A stretch of DNA of 64,000 nucleotides, from positions 12,729,826 through 12,793,825 of the forward strand of contig OU744453.1 of the NCBI GenBank assembly GCA_916610825.1. The letters run 5' to 3'. Below, in pieces: positions 20,831 to 32,732 of this stretch (position 1 is its first letter; each line of letters starts with the position of its first letter). The translations under genes and the position numbers were made by a program. The stretch comes from Haliclystus octoradiatus (Eukaryota > Cnidaria > Staurozoa > Stauromedusae > Haliclystidae). The notes under the pieces are model-generated. The model worked only from the letters and a program-made list of their open reading frames with translations, searched no databases and had not been told where the DNA came from.

Positions 20831-23006
20831 TTATTCAGAACCTTTAAGTTAAAACGATAGAACTGCCATTCCCTGTATTATATATTCTATGGCCTGGACC
20901 ATGCACTAGCTGTTTTACGTACAGATCGTCTCCATATATGACAGGTGCTTGTCGGGTGTTGGAGTCTTTTTCAACAAAAAATGCTGGTTCAACTACTAAA
21001 TATCCTTGTATCTCATGCGTTTCTTGGTAAAATGAACTTGTTTCAAGAAGAAAAGGTATTCTAAAGGTACGGGCATTGCTGATTTGGACATTGGAAACTT
21101 TTCATTTCTCGCAAAAGATTTCAAATTTTAAATTGTCTGTTTTCCTATATTAAGACCACTTGTCATCCAGACTAATATTGTTCTGAGTTTGGAAAAAGTG
21201 AATGATCGAAAATAGGGTATATTCAACATTAAACATCACCGCTTATATATGTCCAAATTGAAAATCCTTTTCACCAGTCTTCCAGATTGGAAATGAATGC
21301 ATTGTGCGGCCAAGGTTGTATTTTTTCTCGGAAAATGAGCGGCTGAAAACTGAATTCTGATGTAATTTTGCGCGGGTGGATCACATATGTAGGCAAATTT
21401 TAGATATAGGATCTAAATAATCATGGAAATTATGTCAGTATCTTGTAAAATACGAATAAAATTATGAAATGTGCAACTGGAATTTCAGCCGCGAAAATGA
21501 TTGCGCGTCCAAGATCTTGCCCGCAAACAGCAAACTTTCCAATCTTAGAACTGTGCCACATGCCCCTGTACTTCACTTTACCTGCAGACGCTTCATATAG
21601 GGGACATGTAAAATTTAAATGAAAAAGTGAAGCGCTTATTTCAGAAAAATGAAATGATTAATCACAGACAAGCATCTGTGAAGTTTTTTGGATCTTGAAT
21701 TTGTGATGTATCTCATGAGACAGCTCCTTCAAGAGCAAAATATTTTTCAAACGTTTTTTCAAAGCTCCAAGCAGGCAGCAGCTACACTTAGCTTGTTTTG
21801 TAAGTGTTTCGTAGTAGTTGAAACCAAAGGTTTTAAGCTTTTGAGCTCAATCCTATGTTTAGTTAGAATATTAACATGCTTTTATTGGGTACTTAATTCG
21901 TTTTATCTTGAGATGTGCCTGATTAATAAAGTTTATAGACTACCGAATATTGTTACGCTGTTTAATACGCTGGCCTGAATACAACTTGGGTGTGTTTTCT
22001 CGTAAATCAAACCAAGGTTTTAAGTTTTTAAACTTGATTTTATGTTTATGTAATATATTAACATGCTTTCATTGCGTTTTTCAATCGTTTTATCTGGAAA
22101 TGTGCATTCTGAATGAAAATCGATTGATGTCGAACTGTAGGCCTGACACGTGCAACTTGGAAGAAAACACTGAATGCTTTAAGAAATAATAATTTGCTCA
22201 TATTGAATCACTCATCGCAGCAATTGTGAAGATCAACATACAAATTTAGACCTTGACTACGTGTATGAGTTGAAAAAAGCTTGTAAACTGGCATTAAACG
22301 GTAAATTATCAGCATGTAAATATTGCAATTTTCCGTGAATGTGGCTGACATGCTTTTCATTCTAGCGGAATAACATTGGACTTCATTATGGATATTTTTA
22401 TCATTATTTGATAGAATGGATTACAGATAATACTTTTCTATGAAGTTAATGATTTGAATACATCTACTTTACTCTATTGTTAGTAACATCAGTAATATTT
22501 CATTTGTGTGGTAACAACATTAATATATTATTTCGGCTCAATGTTGTTTATTCTTTACTTTGTAGAAGTTGTGCTTCATCCGTTTCTCAATTCATATCTG
22601 CAATATTGATTCGCTTCGATCAAAATTTCTACGATTTGGAAAGCTACAAAATTAAGTTTCGTTTTAAAATTTCAAATTGATTTTAACTGTGTGATGCGGA
22701 TAAAAACGTTAATGTCCTTCCGTCTTGACAGTTGTTTTCATTTACTGTTGGCCTTGGTGCACAGATACTTGACAGCAGGCGCTCGTGAGTATTAGGGTCA
22801 GAATTTTCTTAATGCATCACTTTATTCACATAAATTTTACAAGGCCCAGATGAGCGCAGCGAAATAGTGGGCGTTATGGAGCTAGGCTATTCCAATCTGG
22901 CCAGTCTTCATGATTTAGCCTCAGTTACCCGAGTCTGTGTTAAATTTTTTGTGTGTCATGTGCACTTTTAGCCTAAGTCTATGTTGCATTCTTGAATATA
23001 CTTTAA
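19741..23006. other. Intronic DNA without recognised genes
   Basis: Part of the UQCC5 intron. It contains a (CAT)n microsatellite at 20800-20830 and a weak direct duplication near 21815-21920 and 22010-22115 (shared AGGTTTTAAG, TTAACATGCTTT and GTTTTATCT words). No convincing coding exon or RNA gene was seen. Confidence 0.45.
20800..20830. repeat. (CAT)n microsatellite
   Basis: Ten uninterrupted CAT trinucleotides in the UQCC5 intron, directly after a GCGCGCGG stretch. Confidence 0.97.
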
Positions 23007-23161
23007 TCAAATACAGTGAAGCCTAAAAACTGAAATCAAAATAATATTCCCAATTAATGGCCTCATCGCACATTTGTTAGTAAAATCCAAACCGGAAAAC
23101 GCGATCATCTTGACTGTATTTAGCCCCGTGAGAATACTTGATCTGGCATTTGGATACTCAC

Positions 23162-23273
23162 AAAATGTTTCTTTTCCAATTCTGACTTTGATCATAAATA
23201 ATTCTATCCCAGCACCGATTCCGAAGAATAAAGGCAGGTATTTATAAGCTCCTACTTTAGCTAAGACGCCCAT
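23162..23273 (-). CDS. UQCC5: UQCC5 (SMIM4), exon 1
   Basis: UQCC5 is a single-pass microprotein of the inner mitochondrial membrane that acts early in complex III assembly, around cytochrome b. This exon encodes 37 residues: MGVLAKVGAYKYLP, then a hydrophobic membrane helix, then MIKVRIGKETF. The last block is the family hallmark (human MIKVRVGQETF). It stops one base into a codon at a canonical donor (GTGAGT from 23161). That base pairs in phase with exon 2 at 6815-6733, giving a 64-residue protein against about 70 in human. The ATG is the first in frame on this strand after the short upstream region. The promoter must lie above 23274, close to the long inverted repeat that begins near 23357. 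Confidence 0.9.
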
Positions 23274-23356
23274 CAGCGAGAGAAAGAGACCATCGGCATC
23301 CGCATCAGTGATTTAAGGTTGCTAAGTGTAGTCACTGGGAAATAAATGCTACAAAA

Positions 23357-24063
23357 TAGGGTAAACAGAATATTCAACAGGCTGCATGGAGTCATGCGCA
23401 GTAGCACCCTGTCCCGTCTGATATTTTGGCCACATCTGAATTAAATCTGAATCTCGCACGATTGACTGTACTTCGGTTTGATTTGTATTTCAAACTCAAC
23501 TTGACTTTGAGATTTCTGATGGCGGCCAGAAAATGGTGGTCTTGTCCGAATGTAATGAGATTAAAGTTTCAAAATAACAGCTTTCGACAATAGTCATCGT
23601 CATATAATATAATTTGTGTGGATACAAAGTTCTTATCCTGGTCATCGTAAAATTCCAGTACAGTTGATGTAACACTTATCAATTATTTGCACGTCTACGT
23701 TGTTACTTATCAACGAACAGTCTAACAGAGACAGAGTACACGGTGTATTTTTAAATAGCTAATATTGAATATTGGACAGGGTAAGGGAAGATATTTGAAA
23801 AATTAACATGAAATATGGTGTAATCTAACTCAGCTTTGAATAGCAAGATTTGATAATATCAATATAACATCAAAACATGAATAAATTGTACACATAGAAT
23901 AGGCTAGTCTATATTTTCTAAAGTCATTGCTCGTAGACTAGGCACCTTCAAATCATAGTCTATAACCTACATTAATCAGAAAAGTAGGGGAAGGAGCTCA
24001 CTCAATCAAGTAAGGGCCAAGGTACTAACTGATGATAGATAGGCTTAGTGATCCACTGTCTTT
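23357..24063. repeat. Left arm of long-range inverted repeat
   Basis: About 0.7 kb whose reverse complement lies at 31038-31740, roughly 7 kb away. Matching landmarks include CAACAGGCTGCATGGAGTCA, ACACGGTGTATTTTTAAATA, GGACAGGGTAAGGGAAGATA and GGCTTAGTGATCCACTGTCT. Differences are scattered and the arms look roughly 90 percent alike. The arm starts within 90 bp of the UQCC5 start codon and may overlap its promoter. Confidence 0.9.
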
Positions 24064-24970
24064 GATCTGATATAGTATTTATTAAATTACAAAAAAGCTA
24101 ACATTAATGAGCGACTATTATGGAAGAGCTTTTGGTCTCCACTACACACAGTATCTCAATTCAGTTGAAAACTAATAGTTATTGTTTTTAAAAACAACTT
24201 ATCTGAAATAGTAAACAAACTTATCTATTTGTATTGTAGACTTTGCAACACTGAGCCAGAGTAAATGTTTGTAATATTGTTTAAAATCATAGAAATGTAG
24301 GCTACTTGCAGAACAAAATCCTCTGATCAAGTGTTCCACCGTGGATATAGCACAGCTAATAAATGGATTCTTAACCACTTGCAGAAACAGGGCAATTGTG
24401 GCATTTGGGACGATTACTTTGTCATAATCCTTTACACCTTGCCTATAATAATTATTAATTAATATGTATCAACATGTGTGTATATGCATCAACATGAGAT
24501 ACTTATACACAACAACTAACTAATGGACAATCTACAAGATTATAGGCTAAGCTAATTTTTGATTTATAAAGGGTAGGCCCCTACAAAGTTGAAAGAGACA
24601 GCATTCTGAGGTGATCGGTCAAGATAATTAAAATTTAAGCAACATCGGTAATCTTCATCAGGATATCTCGTGATATTAAACTACCTCCTAGAAAATTATG
24701 TTAGACATACGGGAGTCTGAGAGCTCGACTGTACGCGGACATATGTTTTGTAGATTATGCCTAGTAATCAGCAAAGAGAAATGTTAACTTTTCAATAGCA
24801 AATACCCCCCTAACATGCCTTGGCAGAAATCATGAAACAATAGAGGGATGGTTTATATTTCGTGTAGGGCCTATTTCTGTGTGTGTACTTTTTTACTAAA
24901 AACATCATCATACATTTATGAAAATTGATGTTCTTCAATCAAATATCAAAATAATGAGTTGAAGTTTAGA
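24064..24970. other. Unassigned spacer inside the inverted-repeat pair
   Basis: AT-rich DNA without recognised gene, RNA or repeat. Confidence 0.4.
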
Positions 24971-24977
24971 AATAGGC

Positions 24978-25400
24978 TAGATACAGTTGAAATCTGTGTA
25001 TAGCAGCCAGCTATGAGAGGTAGATAAATTGATCAATGTAGACTGGCAGCTCAATTGTAGAGTGCATGTAGTCCCTGTGGGAGACCGGGGTTTGATTCCT
25101 CATCGCCTCACAAAATGTATTTTTTTTCTATACGTACCAGTAACTTTCATGTAATAGAGCTCATTGTAATTTCAATTAGTTGATTATAAATTTGACTGCT
25201 GTTCAGACATTCATTCCCATGCAAACAAGCTTGAAGCTTATGTGGTTAAATTCAAATTGTAAACTGCGAAGTGAAACAAAATTATCCCATCACACCATTA
25301 TATGCAGGTGGCCTTTATATGCAGGGTTGATTAGATAGAAAATACTATTTCAGACATACCAAGAGTGACCACTGTAGACGGGTGGCTGCTGCATAGAGGT
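24978..25400. mobile_element. MITE family 1, copy B, interrupted by a SINE-like insertion
   Basis: The left piece, about 24978-25030 (CAGTTGAAATCTGTGTATAG onward), and the right piece, about 25290-25400 (TATATGCAGGTGGCCTTTAT onward), align with the uninterrupted copy at 49758-49933. About 260 bp of foreign DNA splits them. The insertion carries TGGCAGCTCAATTGTAGAG, which resembles a tRNA A box, and GGGGTTTGATTCC, which resembles a B box with one change, about 35 bp apart. That is the layout of a tRNA-derived SINE head. The far end of the MITE is missing. Confidence 0.6.
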
Positions 25401-27017
25401 GACCACTATGAATTATGGCAAAGGAGCATGTGGCCATTGTTTTCAAATTAATTTTAATAAGACTAGGCGTTTGGCGTGGCCCTGGAATACTGTAGCAGAA
25501 AAAGCTACATGGGTGCAACCCTGGGCAGCACAATGCTGTACCAAAACCTTTGAAGCCATTGTTACTCGAGTCTTGTAGCTAATCTGTCTCCCCTACTACC
25601 TTCTTTTAAGTCACTTCAGAATCAATCAAATGCATTTCTAATTTTGTACCGATTTTGTCTGAAACTCTCCTCTTACATCCCCTCTGAGTTTTGAATCTCT
25701 CTCTTGTCACGTGGGTATTTTCAGTGTGCGTTGTTCAAGGTAGTCAAATTAGACCTATTCACAAATATATTCATAAACAGGATAACAATAATTATGGAGC
25801 AATTTCTCTTTGCCTTTATTGTTGAACTTAATTGAATTCATTTAACAACTATCAATTTACCAATCATGAATTAGAAAACGTTCCTGCACAACAGTAGTAG
25901 GTTTCACTTGATGTTTACATCTAGAAACAAGAAAGATTTTGTTTGATGCCTTTGTTTTCCATCATTTCGAAACTGTGCTGACGTCTGGGAGAACCAACAG
26001 TATGCAAAAACACCTTGATTGCCTACATAATCTACTGAACAAGGATACATGGCATTGGTGTCATTTATATTATCGATGATTAGAAATAAAGTATACGCTA
26101 AGTAAAGCTCGTGCTCAAGAATGTTTAAAGAACGTGCCTATTTAACTTGCGCTAGTGCAAGTTTTCCCGTCTGTTTTGATCCTCTCACAAGGCCCATGGC
26201 TGCCACCTAGTCTGCTGGTCTTAGGTTAATCCGTAAAAGTATACGCAAAATGCAGGCTGTGATAACAGTTCTTGAACTTTGAATGGACCAACAAATATTC
26301 ATGAATTGTTCATGAAAAACAGGCCATTTAACCAGATATAGCTACGTTCAGCCCAAACTATCAAGGGTGTAAAAATTGTCAGTAAGAAGAATTGAAAGCA
26401 GCACAAAAATAAGTGTATAGTATGAAGATCAGTATGTAAAGTACTGCACTTTGAAAAGTTGAAACGACTCAACGCAACAGTTATTCTAATGTTTCTTGAA
26501 AGGCCTATTCAAATTGAAAAACTATATTTAAAATAACTTCTCAGAAAAGTGACTACTGCCCAGAATGTGTAAAACAGGCTTGTATTTAAGGTTCATGAAT
26601 AGTTCATGAACTCAACAAATTTTTCGTAGGGGAATAGGCCTACTTATTTGCGTAGCACCAACCAAAGATATATCTATGTGAAAATCATATGATGATAATT
26701 AATGAAATATTTTGTAATAATAAAATAAAATAAAATCTAAAAGAAACGTTCTTAAAAGCATCAGGACCAAATTTCTGAGTAATGAAGAAATCATACCCTC
26801 TATAATATAAACTTTGTAATAGAACCTACATTAATCATACTATCACAGAGTCATATCTGACAGGTATAATTCAAGTGAACAACCTTCAACCTTTTTGGCT
26901 GTGTTTAAAATCAAACCCACAACGAAAGTTAAACTAAAGTGACAATATTGTCAATTACGAATAAGAAAATATAATAATTAAAGAATTTGACCATTCCAAA
27001 AGTACATATATATGTTA
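25401..27017. other. Spacer with a decayed TTCATGAAC element
   Basis: Around 26268-26640 there are ATTCATGAATTGTTCATGAA, GGTTCATGAATAGTTCATGA and a TTCGTAGGGGAA word that mirrors the TTCGCAGGGGTA end of the 480-974 element, so this is probably an old copy. The rest shows no gene. Confidence 0.5.
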
Positions 27018-27025
27018 GTTATGAA

Positions 27026-29663
27026 CAGGGATGTTAGTAACGATTACAAAAGTAACGACGTTACTTGTAATCGTTACTTTTTAGTAACTTCTACTTGTAA
27101 CTAGTTACTTTTCTGTAAAAGTAACTTCTACTTGTAACTAGTTACATTTAGGATTAAAAATAAAGTAACGATTACTCGTTACTTTTTCACTACATTTTCG
27201 CTTTCTTCCGTTACTTTTTTCACGAAAGAGTGCTGATAGTTAGCAGCTTCTCGATCGCTATTGTGTTTTAATTAGTCAAAATCTTTTGTTCTCATTGTTA
27301 CCATCCAAGAACAATAAAAACACAGACAAAAAGTTCCCAACAACTGCAGGAAATCCTGTTACAGATTTGGAAGTCAAGAAAATTACATTTAGGGAAGTAA
27401 CATTCTGTTATAGAATCTGTTTTTCCGAGTTTATGATATTCAAGTGATTCAACGTCAACAAGCGTTTCATGTCTGATATGTCTGTTCGATCAATTAATTG
27501 TCATAGCAACCAAGCCTGAAATAGAACTAATGGCGCGTAACTTGAGATCTTCTTTGTTATGGAAATTAGGGGGATCGCCTAGACCATTCAAACACGCAAA
27601 AAACGTCGCTGTGAAATAGTCGTCGGGTGTCTGTTTTCGTATATATATTGTCAACAAGAACATTTGATTAATTAACAAATTAAAATACAGAAATATTATT
27701 TGAATACTTCATATATGTCTCATTGCTTCTGTTGGATATTTTTGGACTTATTTAGAAAAAGTAACGGGAAAAGTAACTGTAACTAGTTACTTTCGAATTA
27801 AAAGTAACTTGTAACTTGTAATCGTTACTTTTTCTGAAAAGTAACGTCTGATAGCAGGGGCGGATGCAGCTGAAAATCTGACTGGTGCTGAAAGGGGACA
27901 ATAAAGGGGCGAAGCCCCGTCATCTAGGGGGGTCCGGGGGTATGCCCCCCCGGAAAAATTTTGGTATTCAAAAGCTATTGAAGGGCTGTGACACCACTTT
28001 CGTAACTCCATCAGCAATATTTCAACGTAATTATAAAGCTTACATGATCAAATATTACACCATCAAATAAATAAACACAATAAAAAACACAGAAAAAATT
28101 AAAAATGTATTTTATTCACCTTGTGCTTAAATAGATATGCATGCACTCAGACAGGCTATACAGTATACATTATGAATGAAACGTTTTAAATGCGAAATAA
28201 TTAACAACTACTTAAATTCAAATAAACTATTTAGACATCATAATCAGTAGTAATAATTGTAAAACAAAAAGTTATATAAATCTTCTGATGTTTAAAATTG
28301 TAATTATTACATCCAGTTGTAAAAGGTTTTGAATGCATGTACACAAATGAATTATAGGGGCAATCCGTCAACATCAATAGACGTTCTACAAAAAAGGAAT
28401 GGAAAACAGATGTATTTTCCCTGTCACTAGACATCAGCAAGACAGCAAGCCTACCCTGAGCTGGGTCTACCAACAGGCGACAGCGGAGCAAATGGAAGGG
28501 TTTGCAGCCAATCATTATTCATTCAGGCTGGAATTATGTCAATGTGTTATCGTAAGATCATCTGAATATGTGTGCTGAAACTAAATGGACATAATGATAC
28601 AATAATTTATTAGGCCTGTAGAAGTAGGCCTATTTATCAGGCCTTATAGACCTTTGTTGGAAACGAGAAGAGGATCCACAACCAAAATATGTAAATACAG
28701 ATCTCAAACATACGGTAGTCGGCTACAATAAAATATTGAAACCAGTGAATTTAAAGCCAAAATAAAGACTACTAACTTATCTACTAACCTCTTGTGATAA
28801 TGCATGCAATAGCGCTTCCAATTTTTGATAGGAAAATGAGTTCTTCTTGCAATTCTGCGAATTTTATTTACATTTCTCAAACTTCTTGTTTCCTTGTGCT
28901 GATTTTTTACATTGAAAGGTTGATAATAAGTCTTGAATCAGCTAGCTTTTGTCGACTGGAACTTTCTTCTTTAAATTACATGTTAAATTGTCAATATAGA
29001 GCAGATTCTGTAATAACGCAGCAAGATAATGTTAAGCTTTCCTAGACGCCATGCTTGCAAAAGTGGAAGGCATAACAACTTGACTTGATTAGACTTGATA
29101 AGTTAACACGAAGTTGAGAACAACACAGTCGGACTTAGTATTGTACATGATTACTTGACGTCATTCTAATTCTAGCATTAAAAAAAGCAATGAAGGTGCT
29201 CACTGGTGCTCACTGGTGCTCAAATTCCTGAGATTCCTAATTTAGAGAATATGATTGGTTGAAACGATTGGGCGAAAGCGAGAATGGAATGTTGATTGTT
29301 CTGACTGGTGCTCAAAGACGACATACGATTGGCTTTTAGATTTCCAGGGGTGCTCAGCCCTTGTTGCTGATTGGAAGATTGCTTTGAATCATTGACCCAA
29401 TGAAATCGTTCACTGAGAGAGTTCGGGACTGCTATCAGCAGCAGAATATGGCAAACGCAAAAATAACTTAAATCCTTCCGTTTCTATGGCAATATCAAAT
29501 TACGTCATTGCGGCAACATCACAGCTTTGAAAATCTGACTGGTGCTCAAGCACCTTTTGCCCCCCCTTGGATCCGCGCCTGTCTGATAGTAACTAGTTAC
29601 TTTCTCGCCCAAGTAACGGTAACTGTAACTAGATACTTTTAAAAAGTAACTTTAACATCTCTG
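27026..29663. mobile_element. Non-autonomous hAT element (outer)
   Basis: Flanked by a perfect 8-bp direct repeat, GTTATGAA, at 27018-27025 and 29664-29671. The ends are inverted: CAGGGATGTTA at the left and CAGAGATGTTA read inward from the right. Subterminal regions are packed with GTAAC words and the palindrome GTAACTAGTTAC. Without the nested element at 27855-29581 it is about 0.9 kb. No transposase frame is present. The 8-bp duplication and CAGGG ends place it in hAT. Confidence 0.92.
27855..29581. mobile_element. Second hAT element nested in the first
   Basis: Flanked by a perfect 8-bp direct repeat, TCTGATAG (27847-27854 and 29582-29589). The termini CAGGGGCGGAT and CAGGCGCGGAT are inverted, and inside them the phrase GAAAATCTGACTGGTGCT occurs near both ends. 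The left part has a C/G-rich stretch (GGGGGGTCCGGGGGTATGCC). The trinucleotide-like phrase CTGGTGCTCA repeats near 29200. No transposase domain was seen in its 1.7 kb, so it is non-autonomous. Confidence 0.92.
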
Positions 29664-29671
29664 GTTATGAA

Positions 29672-31037
29672 TAACAAATTTAACCTCTGAAAGTTTTGAG
29701 CCTCATTTATTTTGCACCTGCATATTAAAGATGTGCGAATCCAATCAGATTGGATCGCATCCAGGTAGTGATATTTTAGGTCTTTGGATTGGGTAAAATT
29801 TGTATTTATTGATTCCAGATGATTTTGGATTTTGAAACTTGGAAGAGTATTTGTCCTTTGTAGCGATTAATCAATGTGTCCTAGTTTCCTCTCAACTGAC
29901 CGCTTCTTGTAGCCTACATATAGCGACATTCATGTTCCACTCTCTAGTATTCCACTCTCTAGTACATCAATTACACGTTTGATGTGAAATGAATTATACA
30001 ATTTCTTCAAGGAAATGATCAAGATTATTGATTCATTGTACGTATTGTATTATCATTTTGATGTGCTGTATGTGACTGTCTCATGTCAGCACCCTATATA
30101 ATTCCTGTAATCTATCTATGTTGTCTATGTGTAGATTGAATAATAAATTAGATACAGTTTAGCCTTCATTGTGCTCACTATCCATTGGGTCTCGAATATC
30201 AATTAGTTGTTGTTATAGCAAAGCCAGCTATACGATATACAGTGATAGTATGTCACATTTATTCATGCTGGTATTTATTATTGCTGTGTGGTAGTTTTGT
30301 ATTTTATCACAGTAGTAGTAACTAAGTGTCTAACGCAGAATATCCAGCATCAAGTTAACAGATATCTGATTAAAGCGCCTGAGACTGTATCAAGCAATCA
30401 CCCATAAATTTATACATTAAAAACTTGGATTAGTTTACATTATTTAAAAATTATTTGCTTCGAATCGGATTATATTTATAATTGGCATATTGCTTCAAAT
30501 CGGATTGGAATCGGATCATTACAACATTCATACCCGTAATCAATTTTGTGTAAATTCGATCTGATGCACACTTCAATGCGTATGGTCTTGCTTCAAGAGG
30601 ACATGAACATATATACTGGCTCTTGCTATCATTGAACTATACTACAGTTACGCCTACTTGTAGTTTTTAAAATTGAAATTAATTGATTAAAAGCCTATCG
30701 TTCACTCATGCATTTGTAAATATTTACATTGTTTTATGGAATTCAGATAATTGATATTTTCTGAATTGATTAATACTGCACGCTGTTAGTTTTGAAGCTT
30801 CAATATAATTGTTTATGGTATGACGACTTTCAGCGCAATACACTGCAACTGACTTGTTTCAGTCAAAACTCTGTGGCTTGGTAGAGATTTTATTGATAAG
30901 AAGTACTATATTAACATATCATATCATAACTAACATTTTGAAATATATTGAGTGTTTGAGAATTATTAAGATTTAAAAAATCAATTTCTTATTCAATGAA
31001 TTGATTAATACATGTATATATGATAATCATATCATAG
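29672..31037. other. Unassigned spacer inside the inverted-repeat pair
   Basis: No gene recognised. It includes a short local duplication, TCTCTAGTATTCCACTCTCT near 29940, and AT-rich sequence. Confidence 0.4.
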
Positions 31038-31740
31038 ACAGTGGATCACTAAGCCTCACTATCATTAATTATTACCGCAGCTGATTGAGTGAGCTCCTTT
31101 CCTTACGTTCCTGATTAATGTAGGTTATAGACTATGATTTGAAGGTAGGCTAGTCTATGATCAATGACTTTAGAAAATATAGACTAGCCTATTCTATGTG
31201 TAGGCCTACAATCTATTCGTGTTTTGATGTTATATTGATATTATCATATCTTACTATTCAAAGCTGAATTAGATTACACCATACTTTATGTTAATTTTTC
31301 AAATATCTTCCCTTACCCTGTCCAATATTCAATATTAGCTATTTAAAAATACACCGTGTACTCTGTCTCTGTTAGACTGTTCGTTGATAAGTAACAACGT
31401 AGACGTGAAAATAATTGATAAATATTACATCAACTGTACTGGAATTTTACGATGACCAGGATAAGAACTTTGTATCCACACAAATTATATTATATGACAA
31501 TGACTATTGTCAAAAGCTGTTATTTTGAAACTTTAATCTCATTACTTTCGGACAAGACCGCCATTTTTCTGGCCGCCATCAGAAATCTCAAAGTCAAGTT
31601 GAGTTTGAAATACAAATCAAACCGCAGTACAGTCAATCGTGCGAGATTCAGATTTAATTCAGATGTGGACAAAATATCAGACGGGACAGGATGCTATTGC
31701 GCATGACTCCATGCAGCCTGTTGAATTTTCTGTTTACCAC
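31038..31740. repeat. Right arm of long-range inverted repeat
   Basis: Reverse complement of 23357-24063. Homology begins near GACAGTGGATCACTAAGCCT and ends near CCTGTTGAATTTTCTGTTTA. The frame open at 31452-31706 lies wholly in the arm and looks fortuitous. Confidence 0.9.
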
Positions 31741-32732
31741 AAAATAGCTGCCATATTGATAATGAAATAAACCGGGAAAGTATTCTTATTACTGGGTACG
31801 AGAGTTTGAAATGTTAATCAAACCATCAGATCTCAACTACTCAAAATAATTTGATTTTGTGGAAACCCTGTCATTAAATTTTTACCAATCAACAAGATCA
31901 ACTAAGCATTTCATAAAACTATAAAGTTTTTCCCTAAAGTCTTGTCATAAAATAAACATAAACAATAGTCAAATCCACGCCTAGGTTTACAACTCTATGT
32001 AGAGTACGCTCAAAAAGGGCCTCTACGTTCTAATTCTAACCACCGTACCATGAACAACTATAACAATCCTGAGCCCATACAGTATGTATTACGTGACTCG
32101 GAGTTTAACAAACCTATAGAATTCATGTCTCTGATAGAACTCCGTGGTTAAACAATTAAGTACTGACAGTACTGTAGCTATGTTTCCTTTTCTTCGATTT
32201 AATTCGGCATATAAACTGAATAACAGTTCGCTATTCCAAACGAATGAACTATGTACATCTACAAATATTGCACCACCGCAGAAGTATAAAGTTTAGACTG
32301 TCGCAGTGTTATTGCTTTGTAACAATATAATTCTATTCGTATGACTAAGAGAGCGTTATATTTCGATTGAACCAGATGGCACTTGATTGATAACTCAATT
32401 GTTATGAAGCGACGCAAAACGCGAACAATCGACAAGTGGCGAAATGGAATTGAACAAAACATCTCCAAAATTGTAAGATTGTAGTTACATCACTCAAAAC
32501 AATCCTTGAACAGACAGCCTGACGATTAATACGCCTATTCGTCGCTTTATATCTTGTTACGTGTCTAATTTTTACTGTAAAATCCTGTGAAAACAGAAAT
32601 GTGTTGCTACGAAAAAGGACCATATGTAAATCTTTGACAGCGGCGATATTCTCTTACTAAGATCCATATTAGAATATTCAGAATTAGACTAAACGCTCTG
32701 GTTTTATATCGCTGAGAAACTTCCCTAGAAAA
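31741..32732. other. Unassigned spacer
   Basis: No recognised gene or repeat. Overlapping minus-strand frames at 32259-32837 lack family features. Confidence 0.4.

Noticed and set aside
23007-23161. Reading the UQCC5 exon 1 frame through to 23007
   Set aside because: The extension follows a GTGAGT donor and loses family similarity at exactly that point, while exon 2 at 6815 restores it.
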